Positions 13,480-24,429 of a DNA stretch of 64,000 nucleotides are shown here, one piece after another. Source of the DNA: Aquatica leii. Lineage: Eukaryota > Arthropoda > Insecta > Coleoptera > Lampyridae. Where the stretch lies: the NCBI GenBank assembly GCA_035610365.1, contig CM069433.1:134186545-134250544 (forward strand), written 5' to 3'. Numbering within the stretch: the stretch's first letter is position 1; every line of letters begins with the position of its first letter. The position numbers and the translations under genes were made by a program. Under the pieces are notes generated by a model. It saw only the letters and a program-made list of their open reading frames with translations, searched no databases and was not told where the DNA came from.

Positions 13480-14065
13480 GCATATCTCAATTATTGTGTT
13501 GAAGGAATACTTTGATTTTCAGTTTGTGATTGAGGATTTTGTTTGCGTTGCTTAACATTATTTTAAACATTTGCGCCATTGTACAAGTTTATTCCACGCT
13601 CTGAAAAAGTCCACTGTGACTACACCGAAGTTATTCAAAATGAAAAACTGTAATTTTTGCCATTGTTTTCTAGCTAGTTTAACTTTCTGTGTAATCAGCC
13701 ATTTTCACATGGTGGAAACCATTCTGAAGATATAAACAAGTGAAATATTTTTTGTCCTTTAAAGATTCTAGATGATGATCAACTAAGGGAATCGGATAAT
13801 TATCCCTTACTGTAGTTTTATTTAATTCACGGTAATCACAACACATTCTTAATTGACCATTTTTCTTTTTTGTGAGAACAATAAACGAAGCATATGAAGA
13901 TTTACTTTCTCGAATAATGTGTTAATGTGTATTAATAAATTATCTAATATGAGTTGTAATTGTTTTTTTTTTCATAAGGTAAGAGCCTACGTGGTCGAAA
14001 TGATATTTTTTTCAAAACGTTGATTTGATTCCACAAATGAATCAAATCCTTTTACATAATCATTT
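13480..14065 (-). pseudogene. Ty3/gypsy reverse-transcriptase relic
   Basis: Minus-strand fragment of a Ty3/gypsy pol. In order it shows RPRRLLPYEKK (about 14000, the 'yR..P.....' lead-in), SSYASFIVLTKKKNGQLRMC with CDYRELNKTTV and PIPLVDHHLESL (about 13905-13750; RT blocks 1-2), then YLQNGFHHVKM (RT block 3, the 'DL..GfhqI' region, with the catalytic Asp replaced) and a more eroded 'PFGL.NAP' region near 13600. The catalytic YxDD block is not recognisable. Several frameshifts and stops are present. No LTRs, primer-binding site or polypurine tract were found, so the element's ends are lost or too diverged to see. Confidence 0.8.
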
Positions 14066-17000
14066 GTAAAACTGTTACATAATTTTTCCTTCACCTCAAA
14101 ACTCAAGTTTCACTAGATTACTAGTACATATGAAGACGCATTTGAAACTAACATAAAGGACGATAAACAAATATTACGAATCAAGTAACAACCTAAAATA
14201 CAAAGTAAAATTTAGTAGACACGCAATTAGATAATTAAACAAGAAATAAAATAAAGGTCCGCAATTTTAGAAACCGTCTGCAGCTTAACGGGAAATAGAA
14301 CCGTCAACGTTACGATATCCAAATGATAAGGGATCAGCAGTTTTAAAAAGAAGGGACGACATGCAACATCTAAAAAATCGAAACGGCTCTAAGTGGTTTT
14401 TGTCTGAATGTGCTATAAAAAAATAGTTTGTTAAACCAATTAAAAAATTTTTGAGAACTTAGTATCATGAAGAGATAATTAAATGGTTAAATTCGCGAGT
14501 TTAAAATTATAAAGCACAACTTACTTTGGTCTTGAATCATTATCATTTATCCTTTTAATTTGCTACTTTGGCGTAGCTTTTCAAATCCCAATTGAATGAA
14601 TCTAAACCTCGACTTTCTGTCTCTATAAAACGGAGTTAAAGGAATCACCGTCTGCGATTTCTACAGTAGCGTAATGTAGATAGTAATTTAAATCGCATAT
14701 TGTTCGAATGCAAGAAGTATACCGAAAGTTGGGTAGGTTAAATCACCGAGTCGTCAATTGGATATAAATTACAGTTTGCATTTCAAACGAAATAAAGTTA
14801 TTTTAAATGATACTTTTACGATTTTATATACAAGTTGAGATGTTTACATTAAAACCAAAAAAAAAATTAATTTGAAAGTAATTTGGTTTAATTACACAAA
14901 TTAATTGTCTTTAATAAACGTAAACACGTAATATAATTTTGTTTCTGATTTATTTGTCTGAGATGTAATTGAGATTAATATTTACAGACAATTTTTGAAT
15001 ACTTTGTTGTATTCCATTTTTATAAAGTTTTCGTAACAAAATTTGCTTGTTTTATTATAACTTTTTAATAGTTCAAAGACTTTACACTACATGATTTAAA
15101 TTAAGGTTAATTCTTATAATGAAAAGTAATTTAAATGTATTCTAACAAATTACAGTAATTTTTAATTAACATTTATCTGGATACACACAACACAACAATA
15201 TTTAAGATGAAGTTTCAGAAATTGCTAACATATACGATAGCCAGCTACCACACTATGTCCTTACGAGGACGGCAACAGCAATGCCATTAGTTTTCGTTTG
15301 TCTTTGTGTTCACTATCTGTCTTTACACATTTTCTCTCTAGGGTAAATCGCCCTTTGAAACACGCATCCAGACATTACACACCCACAACGTTTCTCTAGA
15401 TATTTTACTTTCTTAGATAATTGGCCTGTGGATATTTTACTCACATATTTAAAAACAGAATGAAGTACTTATATGAATGAAGCTTTGTACAAAATTACTT
15501 ATGTAAAAAACGTTTGTCAAATTATTTATTATAATTCTCAAATTTTAATGTAATTTTTCTTAACTGCGTGTACACTTTTTTTTATAAAGAATCGTATAAG
15601 TAGGTATAAGTATGTAAAATTCAGTACTTCACCAAAATTCCTGATAAAATTATTTTATAGGTTTAAAGTTAATTTTCAGTATACATACACATTTTTGAGA
15701 AAACTATGTATTTTAGTTGATTAGAAACTATTTGTGGTAATGAGGAAAATACATAGGCTTGGAAATATGCATGAATTCCGATTAATTAAATTTTTGCATA
15801 AAAACTAGAAATATAAAAAATTTTAATTAAAAGCAAAAGCAATCGAGATGTTGGTTAATTCCCATTTTTTGTATAGGTTAAATAATATCAGATAGGCAGA
15901 TTTTTCTCGTTTCATGTAAACACTTAATTCTGTTTAAAGAGGCAATCCAATCTCTATTTAATTAACTGTAATTTTTGTTACATATTTTTTGTAAAAGAGT
16001 ATAAAATTTCAAACGCACATAGTTTAAGTATATTTTTTATTTGATATCTACTTGCTTTGATTAAAATTTGGAAAACTTGAACATTTTGATAATAATTTCA
16101 GTTAGAAAACCTGTAATATTTCTTAACATCCGCGTAAGTAATATTATAGCGCCTCAAGGTGATAATTTGATTTATTTAAATTGTACATACTGTTTTTGGT
16201 ATTAACAGTAACATTTTTACAATTTGAGAACAAAACTAAAAAAATAGTCTTTACTAACATCAATATAATTGCATTGCTACTTAAAGCTTTCATTATCAAC
16301 TTCTGACAGATTTGATGATTTGCATCCACCAAATCTCTAAAGAGTGATCACGTTTGCTTCTATATTAGCTAGCACTAAACAGGCGTGTCTTTTAAGCAAT
16401 GTCTCACATAAAGTTCATTCAAATCATTCAAAAGAGACAGAATGTTCTATTCCAAGATAAGGTGAGAATATAAAAGATAATCAAGAAAAGTAATCAAAAA
16501 AAGCTACAGTAAACAAAAATAAATAAATGTGAACTTTGATCGTGATTTTTAGCGATTCAGATGGGTGTCGAATGAAGATTCTCTTTATTGAAGTATTTAG
16601 ATCGTTTGTTATCGAATACAGAACGACTAGCAGATATGGCGGACGCTACCATTGTTATATTTTGCTAATTTAAAGTAATTTCAGCAAGTTGACGGAGGTT
16701 GGAAGTCTTTCCTTCACACCTAGTTACGGGAAGTTAAATAATTATTCCATTGTAGTGGCAGTTAAAAATTATTTAACCAACTCAATTACGGTGGGTTGAT
16801 CGACTCAAGGGCTATGTAGGTTCAAAAAGAAAATGTCGTTAACTTGTATAGTTTTTGTTTATTGTTTACTTACGTTCTACCTATCATTTTGTTAATTCTA
16901 TTAATCTTTTAGCTTTGCTACTTGCTTATCCACATGTTTCAGCTAATTTAAGTGTGTTTACGATCATTATTAATATTTTATTTTTAGTCGAGTATAATTA

Positions 17001-17260
17001 TGTAGTCTTCTGCTTATATCGAATTTAAGTATTACTGTTTGCAAATTGTTAAGGGGGTTCGTTGTTGTTGGTTATTTAAATTATTATAATTATTATTATG
17101 TCAACCAATATAAGTTAATCAACTTTTTTTATATATATATTTAAATTAACATGTTTCGAAGCTTGGTAACAAATTAAGCTCATCTAATTTTAAGTTAAAT
17201 TTTTTAAATTTAACATTAAATAACAATTTAATTTTTACTTATACATTTTTATGTTCTTAC
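14066..17260. other. A+T-rich stretch, no gene recognised
   Basis: I see no coding pattern or terminal repeat. A 62-codon minus-strand frame at 16144-16332 has no recognisable domain. Confidence 0.5.
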
Positions 17261-17267
17261 TGAATAA

Positions 17268-17323
17268 AGGAGCAGCCTGATGAAGTGTTAGTTAACACGA
17301 AACGTCGCAAGTAAACTGTTCCT
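17268..17323 (+). ncRNA. hammerhead-ribozyme-like motif (PLE type)
   Basis: CTGATGA (17277-17283) is followed by a perfect stem, GTGTTA/TAACAC (17285-17290 with 17293-17298), and then GAAAC (17299-17303). This is the conserved core order of a hammerhead ribozyme. The outer arms AGGAGCAG (17268-17275) and CTGTTCCT (17316-17323) can pair over eight bases (one G-U) as stem I. Hammerheads of this layout with a very short stem III are known from the terminal repeats of Penelope-like elements. Oddities: an extra A between CTGATGA and stem II, and three unpaired bases before the 3' arm. This copy may therefore be inactive or fold differently. No PLE coding sequence adjoins it; the nearest PLE relic is 5 kb away. 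Confidence 0.5.
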
Positions 17324-17344
17324 GTACTGAAAAACTGTTAATTT

Positions 17345-17560
17345 TAAATTATAAAATATGTACAAGGCCTTACATGTTTTTGGTATAATTTTTCCAAGTG
17401 CCTGAGAAGATATTCTAGTAGAAAATTTGAGAGATTCATACGACCGCCTTGTTGCTAGAAATCTCAAGGTAGGGGTTAATCTTTCGTATGGAGATAATGT
17501 TGTTCTCATTACTGTATTTTTCTTCATAATCAAAAGGTAAACTGTTTGAGTCGTGCGCAA
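17345..17560 (-). pseudogene. PIF/Harbinger transposase N-terminal fragment
   Basis: Open minus-strand segment containing SPYERLTPTLRFLATRRSYE and SSQALGKIIPKTCKALY. This is the characteristic start of HARBI1-like nucleases of the PIF/Harbinger superfamily ('ReRL.iTLRfLAtG.sy..L.f...ls.qal..iipE.c.ai'). It corresponds to the helical region before the DDE nuclease domain. The DDE part is absent: the frame ends at about 17345, close to the hammerhead-like motif. The fragment is about 70 codons against 350-400 in an intact protein. Confidence 0.7.
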
Positions 17561-18161
17561 ATAGGATAAATTTTGTTTTTATAACTACTTCTTGCACCAC
17601 TGTTTCTTTTTTTTAATTATACAAAAAGCAAACAAAAAGCGACTAAACCGTCCCGCTGCTTCAAATCCATGGAAAAAAACCTGAAGAATTGAACTATACG
17701 TTAGTTAGTTAGTTTACAGTTAAACCTGATAGTTATAAATGCACAGTTAACCCTACGTTAGTCACCTATTAGTATGTGACGTACATAGGCGCGTGTTTTA
17801 CAATTGTTGACCATTTTAGTTTTTAGAAATTATATTATTTAAAAACAAATAAACGAATTAATTGAACATAATATGTGTATATTGTATATTCTCTATACTA
17901 TTTTGAATGAAATAAAATGTTTTTGATATTTAACTAGTTTTATTTGGCACAGAGAAAATAAAAACCCACCTGCATGTTTTTTAAAGGATTTATTGAACAT
18001 TAATATGAGGTATTTGATTAAACAACAACTTTGGTGCAACGTTGGTAAAAAAACACTTGTATTATTTAGAACAAAACATAAACGACATTCATTCAAAGTA
18101 ACAAAATTTAAAGTTCATTAAAAAAATTAAAGTTTTAGAGAACACTGAAAATATCAAATTT

Positions 18162-19145
18162 TTAATGGCTCAAACAATCAGTACAAGTGTCTTTCATATG
18201 ATTTTTGCAAGCAAACCTCCCGCACTTCACACAGGATCTTCTAGATAATTTGTTTACATTTCGAGGACAAACATGGCAACGTCCGACATAATCATGAGCT
18301 CGCTGATGAAGTGGAGGGGGAATATTTGTGGTGCCCAGCAGGCATTGAGCACGTTGCCGTATTGCTTTTGGTAATTGGATGATTCTTGATCTGACTTCAA
18401 TTTGCCGTCTGATTAGTTCCCAAGCACACTTCTCAAGAAATTTGCTGCGCTTAAATATGTCACGGGGATGGTTTGCCTTATGGGCGGAAAGCGCATTTAT
18501 GCCAGAAATATTTAGTAGATTAAGAAACACCACCATTGGCCATCGACGTGTATTCTTTGCTACATCATAATTCTGGGATAACTGATCCAACCAGATCTAC
18601 ACCAATTTTGGTGCGGTTGTAGTCAGTGATCATTTCTGGCTTCATGGCATCTCCTGTTGTTTCATCTATTGCATCATCATGATGCATCGAAGATATCAAT
18701 ACCACTGACTTGTTTTTCTTCGGACACCAGGGTTTGGAAACAAAAAAGGGAAGACCTCTCTTCGAGAGTCTTATGAGGTAAAAATCTTGAAGGACCTCAC
18801 GTCTGTTTTTCCCCTTACAGTACCTAAATGTGTAGGTTTTTTCTTTAGAAAATTTTTGACGAGCGATTGACTACTAAACCAATTGTCCCCAGTAATATTG
18901 CAATTGGTACCTGCAACTGGCTCTACCAATCGAAGAGTTAATTCTTCGTCTGATAATGCTTCTTGATCCGAGACTTCTAGTTCAGATTCTGTGTCGTGGT
19001 CACTTCTTTGAATTGCATCGACTTCATCTTCATCCGACTCGCCAATAATAGAGCTGTCTTCATCACTAGACATGTCGTCGAACCATCTCAACCATACTTC
19101 CGAATCCTTTGATCTTTCGACGCGTCTTTTTTTAGGGTCAGACAT
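18162..19145 (-). pseudogene. piggyBac transposase, internally deleted and frameshifted
   Basis: The start codon chosen is at 19143-19145 (MSDPKKRRVERSKD), followed by an acidic N-terminal region rich in Asp, Glu and Ser. The frame then jumps (ELTLRLVEPVAGTN) straight to CNITGDNWFSS, the block holding the second catalytic Asp. The region that would hold the first catalytic Asp is missing. After THLGTVRG a frameshift near 18790-18800 leads to PKKNKSVVLISSMHHDD in another frame. NRTKIGVD carries the third Asp. A further one-base shift near 18590 leads into AKNTRRWPMVVFLNLLNISG. The C-terminus (18285-18165) is a cysteine-rich zinc domain: CHVC, CVKC, CKNH, CTDC. Loss of part of the catalytic core and two frameshifts make this copy non-autonomous. 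Confidence 0.92.
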
Positions 19146-19279
19146 CGTTTTTCCAAAAGTATAATTGTATTTACACACACTTGTATTAAAATAAAATCAG
19201 TAATACTAACTTAGAGGCACCAAAATAATAATAATAACGGCAGTACTTAAGTGAGAAAAGTTTACGTCAATGGTCACGT

Positions 19280-19297
19280 GGTCTACGTACGTAGACC
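19280..19297. repeat. 18-bp perfect palindrome inside the piggyBac right end
   Basis: GGTCTACGTACGTAGACC reads the same on both strands. Half of it recurs as CGTAGACCAG near the right inverted repeat (about 19429-19438). PiggyBac elements carry internal repeats near their ends that bind transposase, so a binding role is plausible but inferred. Confidence 0.6.
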
Positions 19298-19457
19298 AGA
19301 CCTGTTGAAGCGTCAATAAAACTCACGACCGCACAAGCGGAGCAAAAACGAAACACTATTGAGATGCGCGTGCAATTTCAACAAAAAACCGAAGCGCTTC
19401 CACTGTTGTAAGAGAGGCGGTGTACGATCGTAGACCAGGTGACTAACGTAGGGTTAA

Positions 19458-22440
19458 AACTGACAGTTAAACCTGTACCTGTGTGGCCGGTTTAAATCTT
19501 GGCTACAGTTGTTTTAGATATCTTTTTGTTGTATGCAATTAATGAAGTAGACGTCTTTCAAGATCTCGTGAACTGTGGCGCTGTAGTCTGTATATGTCAA
19601 AATATTGTTAATATCCGTCTTACAAACATTCACCGGTACATTTTTTCTAATCTATGTTTGCTTTTATTGTTGTATTTGTTGTTAATAAGTCTTTAGGTAT
19701 TATGATAAATAAATTAATTTTTATTTAATAAATAAATATCTGATTGTATTTAATTTTTATTGACGTGAGTGCCTTTTAAATAAACTAACGTTTTTGGAAT
19801 TCAAATAGAATTGTCAAATTTTTGACTTTTAGTATATTAATTCCAATTTTCGACTCAAGGTCACAGTTCACGACATAGTGAAATGCCTCTACATATTTTT
19901 CAATTTGTAATTGTTTTGATATATTCAAACATGGTTCTGCAAGCGTCAGTAATAAATCTTCTAAAAATCGTTTTAAACAAAAAATTGAAAATTAAGTAAT
20001 ATAGAAAAAAATTTAGATGTACAAAATTAATTATTTTTATGTAGATCAAAGTTTAAAACAAATAGTGCAAGAAATTCATCCACACATTTTAAAGAAATAG
20101 TAAAAACGCTTTTCGATAAAAAATGAAACGTTCTGCTATGTATACCTAATATTCTTTTGGAAATGAGACCACTATATATAGAAATAAAATTGCATTTTGT
20201 AAGATACGAAGTGACAAGCGAAAAACATTTGATCATGCACTTATTAAAAAACTTAACGGTTATCATTTTTTATGAAGAAAGATTAGATCAAAACGCTTAT
20301 AGTAATAAAAGTGAAATTGAATGTTAAAACACGCAGGTTACACAATGATCCGTGTACATGCACAAGTAAATATTGTTGAAACGTTTTTAATAAAAGTTAA
20401 ATCAATCATAACTGCTTTAGAAAAATTATTCAAACTTAATTTGTAGTTATAAAGTGATCATTAAAATTTGTTCTTTTTAATTAGTTTTATATCGATGTCA
20501 CGATCTCACGTTAACATTTAGTACAGTATTAATACAAATTTATTTAAATTTGAGCAGCTTTTGTTAAACATTCTTAATCCTTGAATTTAATATTTTTTAT
20601 TAGGTATATGATATAAAGTGTAACATATAATTTTAAAGCTATTTACAATAGTACATATTTACTCTATTGCTTTTTCTAAATTTGAAGAAAAGTCACAAAT
20701 GATATAAAAATTGTAAGAAATTTAAAATATATTGTTTAATTTTTTTCAAATTCAAGTACAACAAATTATATTTGAAGAAAAAAAATTTACTGTACAGTAA
20801 ATTTAATTAGAGTTGTAATGCACAGACTGGACTTACTTTAATCATTTCTTATTTCTATCAATAAGTGTAGGTAGTAAATTAAATTAAATCTATATTTTGT
20901 TACAACTTCAACACATATTTATTAAATTGTTTAAATTTTGTTTTACATTCTTAAAGGAAAATTTAGCAAGCGTATAAGTCTATCGCTGTAGTAATGTTTT
21001 GTGGCGTCTAAAATAATTAACCTTTTAACAGCAAGTCGATCGCCCTCTAATGCTTTCTAACAAAGTTAAAAGTAGCAAAAGTAAACTACTACTGTTAATA
21101 ACAATAAATCTTCTAGTGTCAAAGAGTAAAAGTAAAGTTTTCTTTGTACCCTAGTTAACTTGGTACTTTATCTTAAAACTTCTTGTAATCAAGCAGAGGT
21201 TTCAATCGTTTGCAAACACATCTTTCATTAATTTCACCTTATGACTTACACACAATGTATTTGACTCTTAATTAATTGTGTTAACTTTATTTTTTCTTTC
21301 TTTTATAGGTAAGGATTCGTTTTTTCACTTAGACTACTAAGAAACGTGTAAGTATTTAGTTTTAATTAAATTTAAAACCTTTAAGATAGATAAGTTCTCA
21401 TATATGTTTGTATTTGTATTTTTTCTTTGATAATCATCATACGCATCTTACTCGCAACACTTTCAAATCGTGGTGTATACATTGTTATATTACAAAAAAG
21501 GATTAAATTGGTATATTTGATCAATTTAGTTTATTAAATTCATTTATAAAGTTACCGTGGAATTAATTCCTTAGCAAAGAATAAAAATGAACTTATTATA
21601 CAATTGGTTAAACTTACTTTAATCATATTTTTTTATTGAGCTCTCGGATCCTCTCATAAAACTCAAAAACAAAACACAATAAAACACAAATCTTTTAGAT
21701 AAAAGTTGACTGTTTCTAAAAGTTGCGTCGGTATTGTAGCCAACTGTCTGTAGTTACTAGAGTTACCATTGAATTTATTTAAGAGTTTTATGACGAAAGT
21801 GATGCAAGCCACAAATTACTTTTTCTAAATTTTAAACTAAAGAACTTTGTTAAACATTTTAAAGTTTTGAAAAAATACTGATATTACTATTAGAGGTGTA
21901 GTAAACGTTTTTTTTTTGACGTATTGTCTATTTGTTTTATATTTTATTTCGAATTAATAATTACGTTGAGAATAGTAATTTATTATATTGAAAAAAAATT
22001 GTTAAGTATTAGTTATAAATGTCATAATTAACGGATTCCTGCACTTCAACTTTTTCATGTAAATTCTGCGTGTACAGTTTTTACCTGTAACCAATCTTGT
22101 TGTTACGTTTAAGTGTGTGTTATGACTAATACCACCTAATACTTACAAGAAATCACAGTAGTTTAAAAAGCTTTGAACCTCTAAAGAGTTTGTTACCTAA
22201 TCAACTTATGAACTAAATGATCTAAACTCTATAAAGGTAAGAAAGATAACAACGAACTTAATAAAGCAAACGACAATCTAACAAAGAACTACTAGAGTTA
22301 TGTAATTAACCTGTGAACTAAGCCAGATTCTAAACTCTATAGAATATATAGCAGAAGTATTGTTACGGTTAGTTGAGCGCAACACTGATTAGGTTGATAA
22401 TCGGAGATATTTGGCTGTCGAGATGAATATGGGTTTAATA
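19458..22440. other. A+T-rich stretch, no gene recognised
   Basis: Frames at 19499-19696 (plus) and 20027-20266 (minus) have no recognisable domain. The stretch 22050-22440 lies where the C-terminal half of the PLE protein would be expected, but no GIY-YIG endonuclease pattern can be seen. Confidence 0.5.
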
Positions 22441-22446
22441 CCATTC

Positions 22447-23495
22447 TTACGAAGAAATTGCCTTATTCAATCTATCCCGTTTCATATAGCTATTGTTCAA
22501 TAAGGTTCTAGTTAGACGACGGAGTTCTGAATCTATATTCTTAGGTTGGCAAATAGAAAAGGCGCTATAAACCAAAGATTCAATAACAGAACGTTTCTGT
22601 GCAGGACGATGCCGAAACAAAGCATGAAGGTATCTGTCCGTATGGGTAGGTTTGCGATAAACAGAATGGCTTAGAAGTCCGCAGGGTTTACGCGTCACAA
22701 GAACGTCGAGAAATGAGTGAGAACCATTAGTTTCGATTTCCATGGTAAATTTAATATTTGGATGTTGGTTGTTTAGGTGATTAAGAAACCTAGACAATTT
22801 GAGATGACCACGAGACCAAAGAATAAACGTGTCGTCGACATACCTAAACCAGATAAGTTTTAATATCTATGATTTCAAAGCAATCGTTTCAAAAGCAATT
22901 AAAGAGGAAACGAAATAGGAGCATCAGAAACTTGTTCCTACAACGTGTTATCAAATTATAAGTAAGTGGACGATAAATATAAAAAAGAAGAACCAAACTC
23001 AAATCTTTGTCATGGTGAGACAGAATTTGTTTAATGATAGTAAGAGAATTTTTAATAGAAACGTTGGTAAAAAGTGAAGTGAATCTTGCGGTTCATAATA
23101 GAGGATGTGAGAAAAATTTTTACCTGTAAATTCGAAAATAATGTTAAACATGAACTTGGCTAACTTGTAGGTAGGAGATTTGATAGTAATGATGATAGGT
23201 CAAAGAGGTATACCCTGTTTGTGAACTTTGAGCAGTCCGTATAGACGTGGTGGTTTTGAATTTGAATGGATAAGTCGACGTATGGTTTCAAGAAGTAAAT
23301 TAGAAGATCTGATGATTTGGTTGACCTCACATTCAATCCTCGAAGTGGGATTACGAGTCAAAGGATCATACGTTCCTCTGACAGAATAAAATACATTTCT
23401 GTAGCGTAATGAGCTTGGTTCAAAACGACGGTAATGATGATTGTCGTTTGAAAGAACGGTGAAATCGACGTTTCTATGAAGACTTTTCAAGGCTA
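22447..23495 (-). pseudogene. Penelope-like element reverse-transcriptase relic (PLE1)
   Basis: Minus-strand RT of the Penelope type. The upstream segment (23490-23200) ends in PPRLYGLLKVHKQGIPL, the PLE-typical 'P.lYGlpKiHK.g.PlRPi' block. A frameshifted middle reads IKSPTYKLAKFMFNII. RYVDDTFILW holds the catalytic YVDD at 22831-22842. The downstream segment (22797-22447) has FLNHLNNQHPNIKFTMEIE, FLDVLVTRK and SVYRKPTHTDRYLHALFRHR, the standard PLE sequence after the active site. Stops and frameshifts between 23200 and 22850 disable it. The C-terminal GIY-YIG endonuclease was not found. It lies 0.75 kb downstream, in the same direction, from the promoter-like block at 24241-24326; that neighbourhood may be accidental. 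Confidence 0.88.
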
Positions 23496-23869
23496 AGTCT
23501 ACGATTTAGAAACTATAGACGAGTCAAGAATTTTGCCAGTGTGAATGCGAATGGGATCTGAAATGTGGCGAAGAAGATATCATATAAAAAACTCAACAGC
23601 ACATAAAATCTCTTCTATGTTCACAACTTCAGTTGTGTATTCCAAATTTTAAAACTAAAACTTTGTGATTTTTTCCTTTAGTGTTATAGCGATGCAACAT
23701 TCCACGTTGTACACACTTTTTTCATAGTATTATTGGTTTTGCACTGCAGCTTCAATACATGCAGTTTTCAGTACGACAGTATGCCAATTCTAAAACATGT
23801 AGATTTCTTTACTTTAGTTTGTCTGACAACACGCCCTAGCAATAACCAGATGAGACTTAAATACGAAAA

Positions 23870-24415
23870 AAATGTTGGCGACCTGGTTTATGTCAATGGA
23901 GTATAGTGTTAAAATATAATTGAATTAGTATCAAAACGCTGAATATTTAATACTGTAACGATTATTAAAACTAATTTATTTATACTAAAAATATGTACAC
24001 GTTTAAACTAACCGAACTAATTAAATCTAAGGATAGTTAATAAAAACACTTACACTAATTCATATAGCACCTACACGAAAGATAAAGTCCGTGGATAACT
24101 TCAGTTTAACGAAACCTAACACTTTAAATTAAAGTCACGTACAAGGTTATACTTCGCTATTTATCTCGACACGCGTTAATCACGTATTTATTTAAACTTG
24201 AATAATCTTCTTAACACTGCTGACTTTGAATTAGTGAAATAACTGACTTATGATTCGTTTGTTCCGCATTTATACATTTTGGCAACTCTTCGCGAATGTT
24301 CTATATCTTTCGTGAACGTTCTGGAAAATGGATAAGAACTTTGTGAAGGCTCTTGAACTTGAGAATAATTTCTCAAACGTTTCAATACAAATTATAAGGA
24401 AGCAATTACTACTCC
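23870..24415 (-). repeat. possible solo LTR or LTR remnant containing the heat-shock promoter
   Basis: Read on the minus strand, CCGGAGTAGTAATTGCTTCC (about 24416-24397) resembles a purine tract running into an LTR start. The promoter block at 24326-24241 follows, and about 370 bases later comes GGTCGCCAACATTTTTTTCG (near 23883-23864), reminiscent of a primer-binding region. No second copy exists in the window, so boundaries and identity are inference. The alternative is the promoter of a lost host gene. Confidence 0.3.
24241..24326 (-). promoter_or_regulatory. heat-shock-type promoter: HSE array, TATA box, initiator
   Basis: The plus strand of 24309-24326 reads TTCGTGAACGTTCTGGAA, four perfectly alternating heat-shock factor units (TTC..GAA..TTC..GAA). 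A further GAATGTTC lies at 24294-24301. On the minus strand TATAAAT (24274-24268) follows, and about 30 bases downstream of its first T comes TCAGTT (24246-24241), the arthropod initiator, with the expected A+1 at 24244. The order and spacing are those of an insect heat-inducible core promoter firing toward lower coordinates. No intact gene lies downstream; the next coding relic is PLE1. Confidence 0.55.
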
Positions 24416-24429
24416 GGGTCTGATTTATT

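Larger units (their letters stand above)
17747..19457 (-). mobile_element. piggyBac element, both ends intact, TTAA target duplication
   Basis: The element runs from 17751 to 19453. Its ends are perfect 17-bp inverted repeats (CCCTACGTTAGTCACCT at 17751-17767, its reverse complement at 19437-19453). TTAA lies immediately outside on each side (17747-17750 and 19454-19457), the signature of piggyBac transposition. At about 1.7 kb it is shorter than a full piggyBac (about 2.4 kb) because the transposase has an internal deletion. A palindrome at 19280-19297 and the related CGTAGACCAG near 19429-19438 look like subterminal repeats. The clean ends suggest a fairly recent insertion, or one that could still be moved by an enzyme supplied from another copy. 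Confidence 0.93.

Noticed and set aside
18379-18570. Plus-strand 63-codon frame
   Set aside because: Shadow of the piggyBac transposase C-terminal half.
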